DNA of 64,000 bases from an uncultured Nocardioides sp. GTDB lineage: Bacteria; Actinomycetota; Actinomycetes; Propionibacteriales; Nocardioidaceae. Shown piece by piece: positions 36,800 through 45,023 of the stretch. The position numbers and the translations under genes are program-made. Where the stretch lies: contig NZ_CANLDB010000006.1 of the NCBI RefSeq assembly GCF_947489365.1, forward strand, positions 62,001 through 126,000, read 5' to 3'. Numbering within the stretch: position 1 is the first letter of the stretch; every line of letters starts with the position of its first letter. The notes below the pieces were generated by a model that ran no database searches, had not been told where the DNA came from, and saw only the letters and a program-made list of their open reading frames with translations.

Positions 36800-37245
36800 G
36801 CAGCGAGGCGCAGACGTTCACGACGACGCTGGAGGCCACCGGCGGCAACAACGTCGGCATCGTCGTCCCCGACGAGGTCCTCGAGGCCCTGGGGCGCGGC
36901 AAGCGGGTGCCGGTGCGGGCCACCGTCGACGGCCACACGTGGACGACGACCACCGGGTCGAGGGGCGGGCGGGTGCTCGTGTCGTTCAACGCGGCGACCC
37001 GCGCGGCGACCGGTCGTGGCGCCGGCGACGAGGTCGAGGTGCACCTCGCGGTGGACGACGAGCCCCGGACCGTCGAGGTGCCCGAGGCCCTCGCCGCTGC
37101 GCTCGACGCGCGTCCTGGGGCGCGGGAGGCGTTCGACGCGCTGTCGCCGAGCAAGCGGAAGGCCCACGCGCAGGCCGTGGCGTCCGCCAAGACCGAGGCG
37201 ACGAGCGAGCGCCGCATCGCGGCGGTGCTCGACTCGCTCGGCTAG
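36796..37245 (+). CDS. DUF1905 / YdeI-OmdA family protein
   Basis: A 149-residue cytosolic protein. Residues 5-90 are a DUF1905 beta domain (FTTTLEATGGNNVGIVVPDEV, GKRVPVRATVDGH); the C-terminal third is the helical YdeI/OmdA segment (FDALSPSKRKAHAQAVASAKTEATSERRI). YdeI-type proteins have been linked to envelope stress or bacteriocin protection in other bacteria, but the function of this DUF1905 form is unknown. The GTG start overlaps the ligase stop, and its TAG is shared on the other strand with the stop of the FAD monooxygenase. Confidence 0.85.
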   Translation: MSSEAQTFTTTLEATGGNNVGIVVPDEVLEALGRGKRVPVRATVDGHTWTTTTGSRGGRVLVSFNAATRAATGRGAGDEVEVHLAVDDEPRTVEVPEALAAALDARPGAREAFDALSPSKRKAHAQAVASAKTEATSERRIAAVLDSLG

Positions 37246-38489
37246 CGGCGGGCCCACCCGGGCACCCGCTCGGGGCGCGGACCGACCCCGATGAGGGTGG
37301 CGGGGATGCGGGCGAGCGCCGGCACACGACGCAGCAGGCGGGCGGCGGCGGGCGGGAGCCCGTCGCCGCGCCCCTCGACGGCCGGCACGATCACCCGACG
37401 GTGCAGCACGCGCTGCAGCGTCTGGATCGCGACGGTGGGCATCCGGCGGCGACGCTCGACGGCGCGGACGGCGTCCTCCGGCCAGAGGCCACCGGCGAAG
37501 GCCCCGGTGCGCAGCGGCGCCGCGAGGAGCCGGGCGGCCGCGATCGCGTCCTGGACCGCGAGGTTGACCCCGACGCCGCCCACCGGCGACATGGCGTGGG
37601 CGGCGTCGCCCAGGCACAGCACGCCCGGCGCGGACCACCGCCGCAGCCGGTCGAGGCGCACGTCGAGGACCTTCACCTCGTCGAACGACGCCACCGCCGC
37701 GAGGTCGTCGGCGACCTCGGGCACGATCGCAGCGATCCGTCGGCGGAAGGCGTCGATCCCCTCCGCCCGCAGCGCGGCGTCGCGGCCCTTCCGGTCGAGG
37801 TACGCCGCCTGCAGGTAGCCGCGGCGCGGGATGCCGATGAGGACGCCGGCACGGGTCAGCCGCGGCACGAGGGACTCCGCGACCCGGTGCGTGGTGGGGA
37901 CGCGGAACCACCAGACGTCGAAGCCGACCTCGAAGGAGCGGACCGCGAGCCCGGACGCCTCCCGCACCACGGACCAGCGGCCGTCGCAGGCGACGACGAG
38001 GTCGGCGGTGAGCGTCCCGGGGCCGGACGGCGCGTCGTACGCGACCCCGGTGACGCGGCCTCCCGGACTCCCGCCCTCGCGGACGAGCCCGGTCACGGCG
38101 TGCTCACGCCGGAGGTCGAAGGTCGGCTCCGCCGCGGCGGCGTCCGCGAGCAGGTCGAGGAGGTCCCACTGCGGGACCATCGCGACGTACGGGTGGGGCT
38201 CGCGGAGCCGGCCGAAGTCGGCGACGGTGACGTCCCCGGACGGTGTCGGCACCGACACCGACCGCAGCCGCGTCTGCGGCAGCGCGTCGAAGGCCTCGAA
38301 CAGCCCGAGGTCGTCGAGCGCGGTGAGCGTCGAGGGGTGCACGGTGTCGCCGCGGAAGTCGCGCAGGAAGTCGGCGTGCTTCTCCAGCACCGTGACCTCG
38401 ACGCCCGCGCGGGCGAGCAGCAGGGCGAGGACGAGCCCCGCCGGGCCGCCCCCGACGACCGCGCAGGTGGTCCGGTCGGACGTGTCCAC
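37242..38489 (-). CDS. FAD-dependent aromatic-ring-type monooxygenase
   Basis: A 415-residue class A flavoprotein monooxygenase (UbiH / p-hydroxybenzoate hydroxylase fold). GGGPAGLVLALLLARAG is the FAD site near residue 13, CDGRWSVVRE corresponds to the DG motif near 165, and LCLGDAAHAMSPVGGVGVNLAVQDA near 295 is the GD motif that binds the FAD ribityl chain. It uses NAD(P)H and O2 to hydroxylate an unknown substrate. The GTG start is 1 bp after the stop of the AhpD-like gene, so both form an operon. Confidence 0.9.
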   Translation of the reverse strand: MDTSDRTTCAVVGGGPAGLVLALLLARAGVEVTVLEKHADFLRDFRGDTVHPSTLTALDDLGLFEAFDALPQTRLRSVSVPTPSGDVTVADFGRLREPHPYVAMVPQWDLLDLLADAAAAEPTFDLRREHAVTGLVREGGSPGGRVTGVAYDAPSGPGTLTADLVVACDGRWSVVREASGLAVRSFEVGFDVWWFRVPTTHRVAESLVPRLTRAGVLIGIPRRGYLQAAYLDRKGRDAALRAEGIDAFRRRIAAIVPEVADDLAAVASFDEVKVLDVRLDRLRRWSAPGVLCLGDAAHAMSPVGGVGVNLAVQDAIAAARLLAAPLRTGAFAGGLWPEDAVRAVERRRRMPTVAIQTLQRVLHRRVIVPAVEGRGDGLPPAAARLLRRVPALARIPATLIGVGPRPERVPGWARR

Positions 38490-38490
38490 G

Positions 38491-39078
38491 TCAGGACCTC
38501 GGCGTCCGGCCCATCAGGTAGAACTCGGGGTTCGGCCGGATGTTCGCGACGTTCGCGAGCCGGTTCGACATCCCGAAGAACCCGGCGATGGCGGCGACGT
38601 CCCACACGTCGGCCTCGGTGAACCCGTGGCCGGCGAGGGCCTCGAAGTCGGCCTCCCCCACGTCGTACGAGGCCGTGGTGACCTTGACGGCGAAGTCGAG
38701 CATCGCGCGCTGCCGCTCGGTGACGTCGGCCTTGCGGTGGTTGACCGCGACCTGGTCGGCGACCAGCGGGTCCTTCGCCCGGATCCGGAGGATCGCGCCG
38801 TGGGCGACGACGCAGTACTGGCAGCGGTTGAGGTTCGACGTGGCCACGACGATCATCTCCCGCTCGGCCTTCGACAGGTTGCCCTCGGACTCCATGAGCG
38901 CGTCGTGGTAGGCGACGAACGCCCGGAACTCCGCGGGCCGGTGCGCCAGGGCGAGGAACACGTTCGGGACGAAGCCCGACTTCTCCTGGACCGCGAGGAT
39001 CGTGTCGCGGACGTCGGTCGGGACGTCGGCGAGGTCCGGGACGGGGAAGCGGCTGACGCTCGGGTCGCGGTCGGTCAT
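38491..39078 (-). CDS. AhpD / carboxymuconolactone decarboxylase-like protein
   Basis: A 195-residue helical protein of the peroxidase-related AhpD-like family. Cys86, Cys89 and His93 in NRCQYCVVAHG form the redox CxxCxxxH motif, and FFGMSNRLANV closes the second domain. Family members reduce peroxides or alkylhydroperoxidase partners. GAGGAG 5 bp before the ATG supports the start; the longer frame lacks a site. A TAGGGT -10 box lies on the minus strand at 39119-39114. It is the first gene of the operon with the FAD monooxygenase. Confidence 0.88.
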   Translation of the reverse strand: MTDRDPSVSRFPVPDLADVPTDVRDTILAVQEKSGFVPNVFLALAHRPAEFRAFVAYHDALMESEGNLSKAEREMIVVATSNLNRCQYCVVAHGAILRIRAKDPLVADQVAVNHRKADVTERQRAMLDFAVKVTTASYDVGEADFEALAGHGFTEADVWDVAAIAGFFGMSNRLANVANIRPNPEFYLMGRTPRS

Positions 39079-39113
39079 GACGTCTCCTCGCGGTGGGGTG
39101 TGCCTGTCCGGGC

Positions 39114-39119
39114 ACCCTA
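39114..39119 (-). promoter_or_regulatory. -10 box TAGGGT of the AhpD-like operon
   Basis: On the minus strand CACTAGGGTGCC contains TAGGGT 36 bp before the ATG at 39078. Confidence 0.45.
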
Positions 39120-39204
39120 GTGAGGGGCGACCCACCCCGACATCCTGCGACGGCGTGACGTCGGGCCGCGCTCACGGACCTGTCCGGGAGCCGACGCCCA
39201 CTCC

Positions 39205-39210
39205 TACGGT
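39205..39210 (+). promoter_or_regulatory. -10 box TACGGT of the SDR gene
   Basis: CTCCTACGGTGTGG provides TACGGT 37 bp before the ATG at 39248, followed by a GAGGAG ribosome site. Confidence 0.45.
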
Positions 39211-39247
39211 GTGGCCACGCATCTCCCAGCGCAGTGAGGAGCAGGTC

Positions 39248-40006
39248 ATGGGTCGTCTGCAGGACAAGGTCGTCATCGTCACCGGGGGCGAGTCGGGCAT
39301 CGGCCTGGCCAGCGCCCGGCTGTTCGTCGCCGAGGGCGCCTCGGTGCACCTCGTCGGCATCGAGGAGGGCCTGCTGGGCGAGGCCGTCGCCTCCCTGGGC
39401 GAGGACCACGCCTCCGCCACGACCGCGGACGTCACCGACGAGGCCGCGGTCGAGCGGGCCGTCGACGCCTGCCTGGAGCGGTGGGGCCACCTCGACGTCG
39501 TCTTCTCCAACGCGGGCATCAGCGGCCAGATCGCGCCGGTGGCCGAGCAGGGGTCCGACGGCTTCGCCCGGGTGCTCGCCGTCCACGTCCTCGGCGCCTT
39601 CCACGTCGTCAAGCACACCGCTCCGCGGATCGCCGACGGCGGCTCGATCATCATCACCTCGAGCATCGCGGGGCTGATCGGCTTCCCGACGCTGTCGCCG
39701 TACGTCGCCGCGAAGCACGCGCAGGTCGGCCTCATGCGCACGGTGGCCAAGGAGCTCGCGCCCCGCCGCGTCCGCGTCAACACGTTGCACCCGGGACCCA
39801 CCTCGACGCCGTTCCAGGACGACATCGAGCTGCGCTTCACCGGCGAGGAGCTGGAGGCCGCCAACAAGTTCTTCGACGACCTCATCCCGCTGGGCCGCCA
39901 CTCGACGGTCGACGAGATCGCCCGCGCCGCGCTCTACCTGGCCAGCGACGACTCCGCGATGGTCACCTCGGTGACCTTCTCGATCGACGGCGGCCTCGCG
40001 GGCTGA
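39248..40006 (+). CDS. Short-chain dehydrogenase/reductase
   Basis: A 252-residue classical SDR. TGGESGIG at residues 12-19 is the cofactor loop, NAG is at 88-90, Ser139 lies in ITSSIAG, and Tyr152 and Lys156 in YVAAK complete the catalytic set. The end FSIDGGLAG is family-typical. Asp near residue 61 (TADVTD) binds the adenine. It oxidises or reduces an alcohol/ketone pair with NAD(P); the substrate is unknown. It is divergent from the AhpD-like gene and convergent with the nitroreductase-family gene. Confidence 0.92.
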   Translation: MGRLQDKVVIVTGGESGIGLASARLFVAEGASVHLVGIEEGLLGEAVASLGEDHASATTADVTDEAAVERAVDACLERWGHLDVVFSNAGISGQIAPVAEQGSDGFARVLAVHVLGAFHVVKHTAPRIADGGSIIITSSIAGLIGFPTLSPYVAAKHAQVGLMRTVAKELAPRRVRVNTLHPGPTSTPFQDDIELRFTGEELEAANKFFDDLIPLGRHSTVDEIARAALYLASDDSAMVTSVTFSIDGGLAG

Positions 40007-40017
40007 GCACGCCGGGC

Positions 40018-40428
40018 TCAGCGGCGCCGCAGGGCCAGGACCGGGATGACGCGGTCGGTCTTCTCCTCGTAGGACCGGAAGCCGTCGCTCATCTCCTTGA
40101 AGCGCTCCCAGGCGGCGTCCCGGTCGGCGCCGGTCAGCTCGGTGACGTGCACGGCGACGGTCCCGTCGTCCGGGGTCTCGATCTCGACGTCCGGGTGGGC
40201 GAGGAGGTTGTGGTACCAGTCCGGGTTGTCCGGCGCGCCCGCCTTCGAGGCCGCGATGAGCCACGTGTCCGCGCCGTCGCGCACCGGGACCAGCGGGGTG
40301 ACCCGCTCGGTGCCCGACCGCGCGCCGACGTGGTGGACGAGGACCAGCGAACGACCGAAGCCCGCCGTCGTGACGGTGCCGCCGTTCTCCCTGAACTCCG
40401 CGATGACCTGGCTGTTGAAGTCGCTCAC
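40018..40428 (-). CDS. Deazaflavin (F420)-dependent nitroreductase family protein
   Basis: A 136-residue split-barrel protein of the DDN/FDOR-A group: GRSLVLVHHVGARSGTERVTPL and WLIAASKAGAPDNPDWYHNLLAHPDVEIE are the conserved strand and loop segments. Such proteins use cofactor F420H2 to reduce quinones or nitro compounds and are characteristic of actinobacteria. The GTG start is chosen because the product then aligns with the family N-terminus (VSDFNSQVIAEFREN). Confidence 0.88.
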   Translation of the reverse strand: MSDFNSQVIAEFRENGGTVTTAGFGRSLVLVHHVGARSGTERVTPLVPVRDGADTWLIAASKAGAPDNPDWYHNLLAHPDVEIETPDDGTVAVHVTELTGADRDAAWERFKEMSDGFRSYEEKTDRVIPVLALRRR

Positions 40429-40612
40429 GGGGCCCACTGTGCCCGGCGGACCGGCCGACGCGCCACGATCCGGCTGGCGGGGTGACAGGGCGGGCCGATC
40501 CCCCGGTCGTCCGACGCGACGGCCGGGAGGCCCTCCTGAGTTGCGCGACGGCGGCCCCACCCTTCAATCTCGATCGGGTTAGTCCAGTTTCGTCGAGCCC
40601 GCAGGAGCACCC

Positions 40613-41986
40613 GTGACCGTCCGCGCCGTCCCGACCGACGGGTCCCCCGCCCCGGACGCACCCCAGGACGGGCCGGACCCCCGCCGGGTCGCCGCGGCGT
40701 CCTCGGTCGGCGCCGTCATCGAGTGGTACGACTTCTTCCTCTACGGCACCGCCGCCGGCCTGGTCTTCGACCGCCTCTACTTCAACGGCCTGGACGGGCC
40801 GGCCGCCCAGTTCGCGGCGTTCGGCACCTTCGCGGTCGGCTTCGTCGCCCGGCCCGTCGGCGGGCTGATCTTCGGCCACTTCGGCGACCGGCTGGGCCGC
40901 AAGAAGATGCTGATCTGGACCCTGCTGATCATGGGCCTCGGCACGACCGCGGTCGGCCTGCTCCCGACGTACGACCAGATCGGGGTGTGGGCCCCGATCC
41001 TGCTCGTCGTCCTGCGGATCGCCCAGGGCATCGGCATCGGCGGCGAGTACGGCGGCGCCGTGCTGCTCGCGGTCGAGTTCGCCCCGACCGAGAAGCGCGG
41101 CTTCTTCGGCAGCTTCGCCCACATCGGCGTCCCCGGCGGGCTGTTCCTGGCCTCGGGAGCGTTCACGGTCGCCAGCCAGCTGCCCGACGAGCAGTTCCTC
41201 GCCTGGGGCTGGCGGGTCTGCTTCCTCCTGTCGATCGTGCTGCTCGCGGTCGGCGCGTGGATCCGGCTCAGCATCGCCGAGACCCCGTCGTTCCAGCAGG
41301 TGCAGGAGAAGAAGCACGTCAGCGCCACCCCCGTGCTCGACGTGATCCGCTCGCAGCCGCGCCACCTGCTGCTCGGCATGGGCACCCGCTTCATCGAGGG
41401 CTTCACCTTCAACCTCTTCTCGGTGTTCTTCCTCGCCCATGCCGTCAACGTGGTCGGCGTCGACCGCTCGACCGTGCTCGGCGCGGTGATGGCCGGTGCC
41501 GCGCTCGGCGTCGTCCTCGTCCTGGTGTCCGGCGCCCTGTCCGACCGCTTCGGGCGCCGTCCCGTCTTCGCCGTCGGGGCCGTGACCGGCCTGCTCTTCG
41601 CCGTCCCCGCGACCCAGCTCGTCGCCGGCGGGACGACGCTCGGGATCTTCGCGGTGATGGTCGGCGGCCTCGGCGTCGTGTACGGCGTCGTCTACGGTCC
41701 GCTCGCCGCCTTCTGGAGCGAGCTGTTCGACACCCGCTACCGCTACTCGGCCCTGTCGTTCCTCTACCAGATGTCCGGCATCGTGGCCTCGGGCCTGACC
41801 CCGCTCATCGCGGTGTGGCTCGTGCAGCGGGCGGACGGCGGGCTCGGCCTCGTCGCGGCGTACGCCGTGGGGGTCGCGGTCCTGAGCCTGGTCTGCGCGA
41901 GGCTGCTCCCGGAGACCCGCGGTCGTGACCTGGCGGTCGACGACGTCGCCCCCGGGCTGCCCGTCACTCCGGCGACGGGGCGCTGA
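40613..41986 (+). CDS. MHS-family MFS transporter (ProP/ShiA-like)
   Basis: A 457-residue proton symporter of the metabolite:H+ symporter family with 12 predicted helices. Family marks are SSVGAVIEWYDFFLYGTAAGL in helix 1, GHFGDRLGRKKML (motif A) between helices 2 and 3, and RIAQGIGIGGEYGGAVLLAVE in helix 4. Members carry shikimate, proline/betaine, citrate or aromatic acids; the substrate here is open. CAGGAG precedes the GTG. The 3' end overlaps the convergent membrane-protein gene by 23 bp. Confidence 0.9.
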   Translation: MTVRAVPTDGSPAPDAPQDGPDPRRVAAASSVGAVIEWYDFFLYGTAAGLVFDRLYFNGLDGPAAQFAAFGTFAVGFVARPVGGLIFGHFGDRLGRKKMLIWTLLIMGLGTTAVGLLPTYDQIGVWAPILLVVLRIAQGIGIGGEYGGAVLLAVEFAPTEKRGFFGSFAHIGVPGGLFLASGAFTVASQLPDEQFLAWGWRVCFLLSIVLLAVGAWIRLSIAETPSFQQVQEKKHVSATPVLDVIRSQPRHLLLGMGTRFIEGFTFNLFSVFFLAHAVNVVGVDRSTVLGAVMAGAALGVVLVLVSGALSDRFGRRPVFAVGAVTGLLFAVPATQLVAGGTTLGIFAVMVGGLGVVYGVVYGPLAAFWSELFDTRYRYSALSFLYQMSGIVASGLTPLIAVWLVQRADGGLGLVAAYAVGVAVLSLVCARLLPETRGRDLAVDDVAPGLPVTPATGR

Positions 41987-42641
41987 GACCCGCCCGCCGG
42001 CGCCGGACGAGCCAGACGACCAGCAGCAGGGCGACGACCACGCCCGTGGTCAGCGCGGCGTAGCGCTGGAAGACGTCGATGAGGGCCACGGCCTGCTCCC
42101 CGACGGCGTACCCGAGCGTGATCACGACGGCGGCCGCGAGGGTCACGCCCAGCAGGTTGAGCGCGAGGAAGACCCCGAGCCGCATCCCGCCCGCCCCGGC
42201 GACGGCGTAGATCAGCTGGGGCGGCACCGGGATGGCCTTGGCGAGCACGACGCCCACCGGACCGAGCCGCTGCATCGCGCGGTGGGTGCGGTCGATGCGC
42301 TGGGCGCTCCGGGCGTCGTTCCCGCGGCTCAGCCGCTCGAGCGCCCGGTCGCCCCAGCGGCGGCCGGCGAGCCAGTAGAGCCAGTCGGTGGCGAGCCAGA
42401 GCGGGACCGCGGCCGCGACGGCCAGCAGCCAGGGCACGTCCCCGGTCCGCACCTCCACCCCCAGGGCCACCTCGGCGACGGTCGAGCCGCTCAGGAGCGT
42501 CAGCAGGAGGGGCCGGGTGGCGATGAGCAGCGGGATCAGCGGCAGCATCGCCAGGCCGTAGAGGGTCCGCAGCCCGATGCCCGCGAGCAGGAGCTTGTCG
42601 AGGCGCCCCCACGTCGGGCCGTCGTCGGGGGGCGCGGTCAC
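41964..42641 (-). CDS. DedA/VTT-like membrane protein
   Basis: A 225-residue membrane protein with about five hydrophobic stretches. The segment KAIPVPPQLIYAVAGAGGMRLGVFLALNLLGVTLAAA resembles the VTT/DedA core, in which a re-entrant loop with prolines precedes a glycine-rich helix. DedA-type proteins act in membrane lipid scrambling and proton balance. The assignment is weaker than for canonical members because the FxGRxxPxxR motif is replaced by KAIPVPP. The GTG start lies at the edge of a divergent region. Confidence 0.7.
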   Translation of the reverse strand: MTAPPDDGPTWGRLDKLLLAGIGLRTLYGLAMLPLIPLLIATRPLLLTLLSGSTVAEVALGVEVRTGDVPWLLAVAAAVPLWLATDWLYWLAGRRWGDRALERLSRGNDARSAQRIDRTHRAMQRLGPVGVVLAKAIPVPPQLIYAVAGAGGMRLGVFLALNLLGVTLAAAVVITLGYAVGEQAVALIDVFQRYAALTTGVVVALLLVVWLVRRRRAGLSAPSPE

Positions 42642-42775
42642 CGCTCCATCGTGTCCGACCCCTGGCTAGCCGGGACCCCTCGGCCGGTCGAGGGAACTCC
42701 GTCCGACCCCGTCCGTCGGCGACCACGGACGTCTGCGGTGGACGGCCTGCTCGCGGCCCGTCCCCGGCGCTCCGC

Positions 42776-42781
42776 GACGAT
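42776..42781 (+). promoter_or_regulatory. -10 box GACGAT, leaderless thioesterase start
   Basis: GACGAT lies 6 bases before the ATG at 42788, and no Shine-Dalgarno sequence intervenes, suggesting a leaderless mRNA. Confidence 0.45.
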
Positions 42782-42787
42782 GGGGCC

Positions 42788-43558
42788 ATGAGCCACGCCC
42801 CGCTGCCCCTCATCGCCGGCGGACCCGAGGACCTGTTCCGCCTCGAGCCCGTGACGTACGCCGGCGACCGCCTGACCGGCTCGATGCTCGCCGGGCCGTG
42901 GCTCGCGGCGGACGACGGAGAGGTCCCCGCCGGCGCGGTCGGCGTCCTGCTGGACGACGTGCTCGGCTACGCCCTGATCGGTTCCCGGCCGGAGGGTCGC
43001 TGGTCGGTGAGCGCGGAGATCACCGTGGACGTGCTCGGGCCGCTGCCGACCGAGGGCCGCCTCCACGCCGAGGCCGACCTCGTGCACGTCGGCACCCTCG
43101 GCGCGTTCGCGACCGGACGGCTCACCGACGACGACGGCCGCCTGGTCGCCGTCGGGACCCAGCGCGGCCGGTTCGTGCCGATGGCCGGCGACCCCGGGTC
43201 GCCGTCGTACACCCCGGTGGCGGGCAGCACCGACGTGGTGCGCTGGCTGAGCAGCACGTACGCCGCTTCGGGGCCGTTCGTCGTCCCCGACCTGATGGCG
43301 AACCCGCTCGGCAACGTGCACGGCGGGATGTCGCTGTGCCTGTCGGACCTCGTCGCCCGCGGCGCCGTGGCCGACCACCTGACCACGGCGTCGCTGCACA
43401 TCACCTACACCCGCGCGATCCCGGTCGGCGCGACGCTGGCCTACACCACCGAGGTCCGCCACGCGGGCCGCGGCCTCGCGGTCGTCGACGTCACCGGGAG
43501 CGTGGACAGCCGGCCCGCCACCGTCGCCCGGGTGGTGCTGCACCCGCGCACGGGGTGA
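42788..43558 (+). CDS. Acyl-CoA thioesterase-like double hot-dog protein
   Basis: A 256-residue protein made of two hot-dog folds. The first reads AGAVGVLLDDVLGYAL and later WSVSAEITVDVLGPLP; the second NPLGNVHGGMSLCLSDLVARGAV, the PaaI-type active segment (NxxGxxHGG), and SLHITYTRAIPVG. Asn-Gly-His-Gly residues of hydrolysing thioesterases are kept only in the second domain. It probably releases free acids from acyl-CoA; the chain specificity is unknown. Confidence 0.82.
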   Translation: MSHAPLPLIAGGPEDLFRLEPVTYAGDRLTGSMLAGPWLAADDGEVPAGAVGVLLDDVLGYALIGSRPEGRWSVSAEITVDVLGPLPTEGRLHAEADLVHVGTLGAFATGRLTDDDGRLVAVGTQRGRFVPMAGDPGSPSYTPVAGSTDVVRWLSSTYAASGPFVVPDLMANPLGNVHGGMSLCLSDLVARGAVADHLTTASLHITYTRAIPVGATLAYTTEVRHAGRGLAVVDVTGSVDSRPATVARVVLHPRTG

Positions 43559-43593
43559 GACGTCGCGCCCTTCCCAGGACGGGGCTGGTCGCG

Positions 43594-43599
43594 CATGAT
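43594..43599 (+). promoter_or_regulatory. -10 box CATGAT, leaderless microprotein start
   Basis: CATGAT ends 6 bases before the ATG at 43606, the same geometry as other leaderless starts in the window. Confidence 0.45.
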
Positions 43600-43605
43600 G
43601 CGGGC

Positions 43606-43701
43606 ATGGCGACCAGGGGCAAGTGGGGCTACGGCTACGGCATCGGCGGCACGGCGTTCCTGGTGATCGTGGTGCTGCTCGCGATCTGGATCATCGCCTG
43701 A
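43606..43701 (+). CDS. 31-residue single-helix membrane microprotein
   Basis: A very short gene encoding a basic, Gly/Tyr-rich N-terminus (MATRGKWGYGYGIGGT) and one hydrophobic helix (AFLVIVVLLAIWIIA) that runs to the C-terminus. Its -10 box lies 6 bases upstream, so the gene has its own leaderless promoter. I know no function. Its convergent neighbour is a lipoprotein gene 18 bp away. Confidence 0.6.
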   Translation: MATRGKWGYGYGIGGTAFLVIVVLLAIWIIA

Positions 43702-43719
43702 GCCCGACCCGGCGAGGGA

Positions 43720-44472
43720 TCAGACGTTGATCTGGATGTCCGCGTCCTCGCGGAGCGCCTGCGCCAGCGTCTGCGCGACCTGCGCCTGCTCGTTGGCCAC
43801 CGTCTGCTCGACGAGCTGACGACGGACCTGCGCGAAGGGCGGGACCTCCTGGGCCTGCTCCGAGCCCTCGCCCAGCTGGGAGTTGAGGGTCTCCTGCTGC
43901 TGCTTCGCCTGCTGGTAGGTCGCACGCAGCTCCTGCTCGGTGGGCTCGAACGGGCCCTCCTCGTCGTCCACGAGGGCCTCGATCTGCAGCTGCGTGCCGA
44001 CCTGGGAGCGGACGTCGGCCTCCGAGAGGCCCTGCTCCTCGACGGCGTCGACGAACTCGCGGACCGAGGCGACCTGGTTCTGCTCGGCGAGGTCCGCCAG
44101 CTCGGCCTGCACCTGCTGCGGCGTCACCGTGAGGTCGCGGGCCTCGGCCTCCTGGCGCAGCAGCTCGGCGTCGACCAGCGCGTTCGCCGTCTGCTCCCGC
44201 ACCGCCTCGACGTCGGGGGTCTGCCCGCTGGCCTGCGACTGCTGCAGCTGGCCCTCGTACGCCGCGACGAAGCGCTCCTTGCTGATCTCCTCGCCGTTGA
44301 CCTCGGCGACGACCTCGGGGATGTCCCCCGCGTCCGTCGCCGACGACCCGCCCTCGCTCGAGCTGTCGCTCGACGACGCGTCGTCCTCCGAGCCGCCACA
44401 GGCGGTCAGGGTCAGCAGGGCGGCGGCCAGGACATGACCGAGGACGAGCGGGGTACGGCGGGGCTTCCTCAT
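43720..44472 (-). CDS. SurA-N-like lipoprotein foldase without PPIase domain
   Basis: A 250-residue exported lipoprotein. The signal peptide ends in the lipobox LTLTAC with Cys25 as the lipid-modified residue, followed by an acidic Ser-rich linker. Residues 60-190 form a SurA_N/PpiC-type helical chaperone domain (VAEVNGEEISKERFVAAYEGQL, LVDAELLRQEAEARDLTVTPQQVQAEL). The C-terminus is another helical segment and no parvulin domain is present. It likely assists folding of exported proteins on the outer face of the membrane. The ATG at 44472 is chosen because it starts the signal peptide. Confidence 0.85.
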   Translation of the reverse strand: MRKPRRTPLVLGHVLAAALLTLTACGGSEDDASSSDSSSEGGSSATDAGDIPEVVAEVNGEEISKERFVAAYEGQLQQSQASGQTPDVEAVREQTANALVDAELLRQEAEARDLTVTPQQVQAELADLAEQNQVASVREFVDAVEEQGLSEADVRSQVGTQLQIEALVDDEEGPFEPTEQELRATYQQAKQQQETLNSQLGEGSEQAQEVPPFAQVRRQLVEQTVANEQAQVAQTLAQALREDADIQINV

Positions 44473-44507
44473 CGTCCCGACCGTACGGCGGCTTCCTGAG
44501 GCGGCGT

Positions 44508-44954
44508 TCAGGAACCCCCGGCCAGCGCGTCGCGGCACCGGCCGAGCAGCGCGAGCAGGCGCTCGGTCTCGTCGGCGTCGAGGTCACCGGTCATGCCCAC
44601 GGCGACCGCACGCACGGCGGCGGCGGCGTCGCCCAGCGCCACCCGGCCGCGCGCGGTGAGGTCGGTCCCCCGCTCGCGTCGTGGACCCGGCACCTCGGAG
44701 CGCTCGAGGAGTCCGTGCCGCTCCAGTCCCTGGAGCATGACGTTCATCGCCTGCCGCGACACGAACACCTGCCGGGCGAGCTCGGAACCCGTGGCACCCG
44801 GGGACGCCGACAGCGTCTGCAGGCAGGCGTACTGGGCCACGCTCAGCCCCAGCGGCCGCAGCGCCTCGTCCATGCGCTGGTGCAGCACCGCCTGCGTCTC
44901 CTTGACCAGGCGTCCGAGCCGCTCGGCCGGCGTCACGAGTCCCCCGCTTGTCAT
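44508..44954 (-). CDS. MarR-family transcriptional regulator
   Basis: A 148-residue winged-helix regulator. The recognition region reads GATGSELARQVFVSRQAMNVMLQGLERHGLLER with the wing VPGPRRERGTDLTARG. It is divergent from a VOC protein gene, and two 20-bp palindromes lie in the 69-bp gap; MarR proteins usually repress themselves and the divergent gene until a small ligand binds. Confidence 0.92.
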   Translation of the reverse strand: MTSGGLVTPAERLGRLVKETQAVLHQRMDEALRPLGLSVAQYACLQTLSASPGATGSELARQVFVSRQAMNVMLQGLERHGLLERSEVPGPRRERGTDLTARGRVALGDAAAAVRAVAVGMTGDLDADETERLLALLGRCRDALAGGS

Positions 44955-44957
44955 GTC

Positions 44958-44977
44958 AACAGTTTGTCACTACTGTT
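44958..44977. promoter_or_regulatory. Palindrome AACAGT-N8-ACTGTT, candidate MarR operator 1
   Basis: An inverted repeat of 6 bp around 8 bp, 4 bp upstream of the MarR start codon. The surrounding region is far less GC-rich than the genes. Confidence 0.6.
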
Positions 44978-44980
44978 CTG

Positions 44981-45000
44981 AGTGTCACAACCTTGACACT
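44981..45000. promoter_or_regulatory. Palindrome AGTGTCA-N6-TGACACT, candidate MarR operator 2
   Basis: A perfect 7-bp inverted repeat around 6 bp, 23 bp from the first palindrome (centre to centre) and 23 bp before the VOC protein ATG. Confidence 0.65.
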
Positions 45001-45023
45001 AGAACTCGTCCCAGGAGCTCCTC

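Noticed and set aside
36445..37911. Open frame on the minus strand across the ligase end and the YdeI-type gene
   Set aside because: It is an Arg/Pro-rich shadow of recognised genes on both strands.
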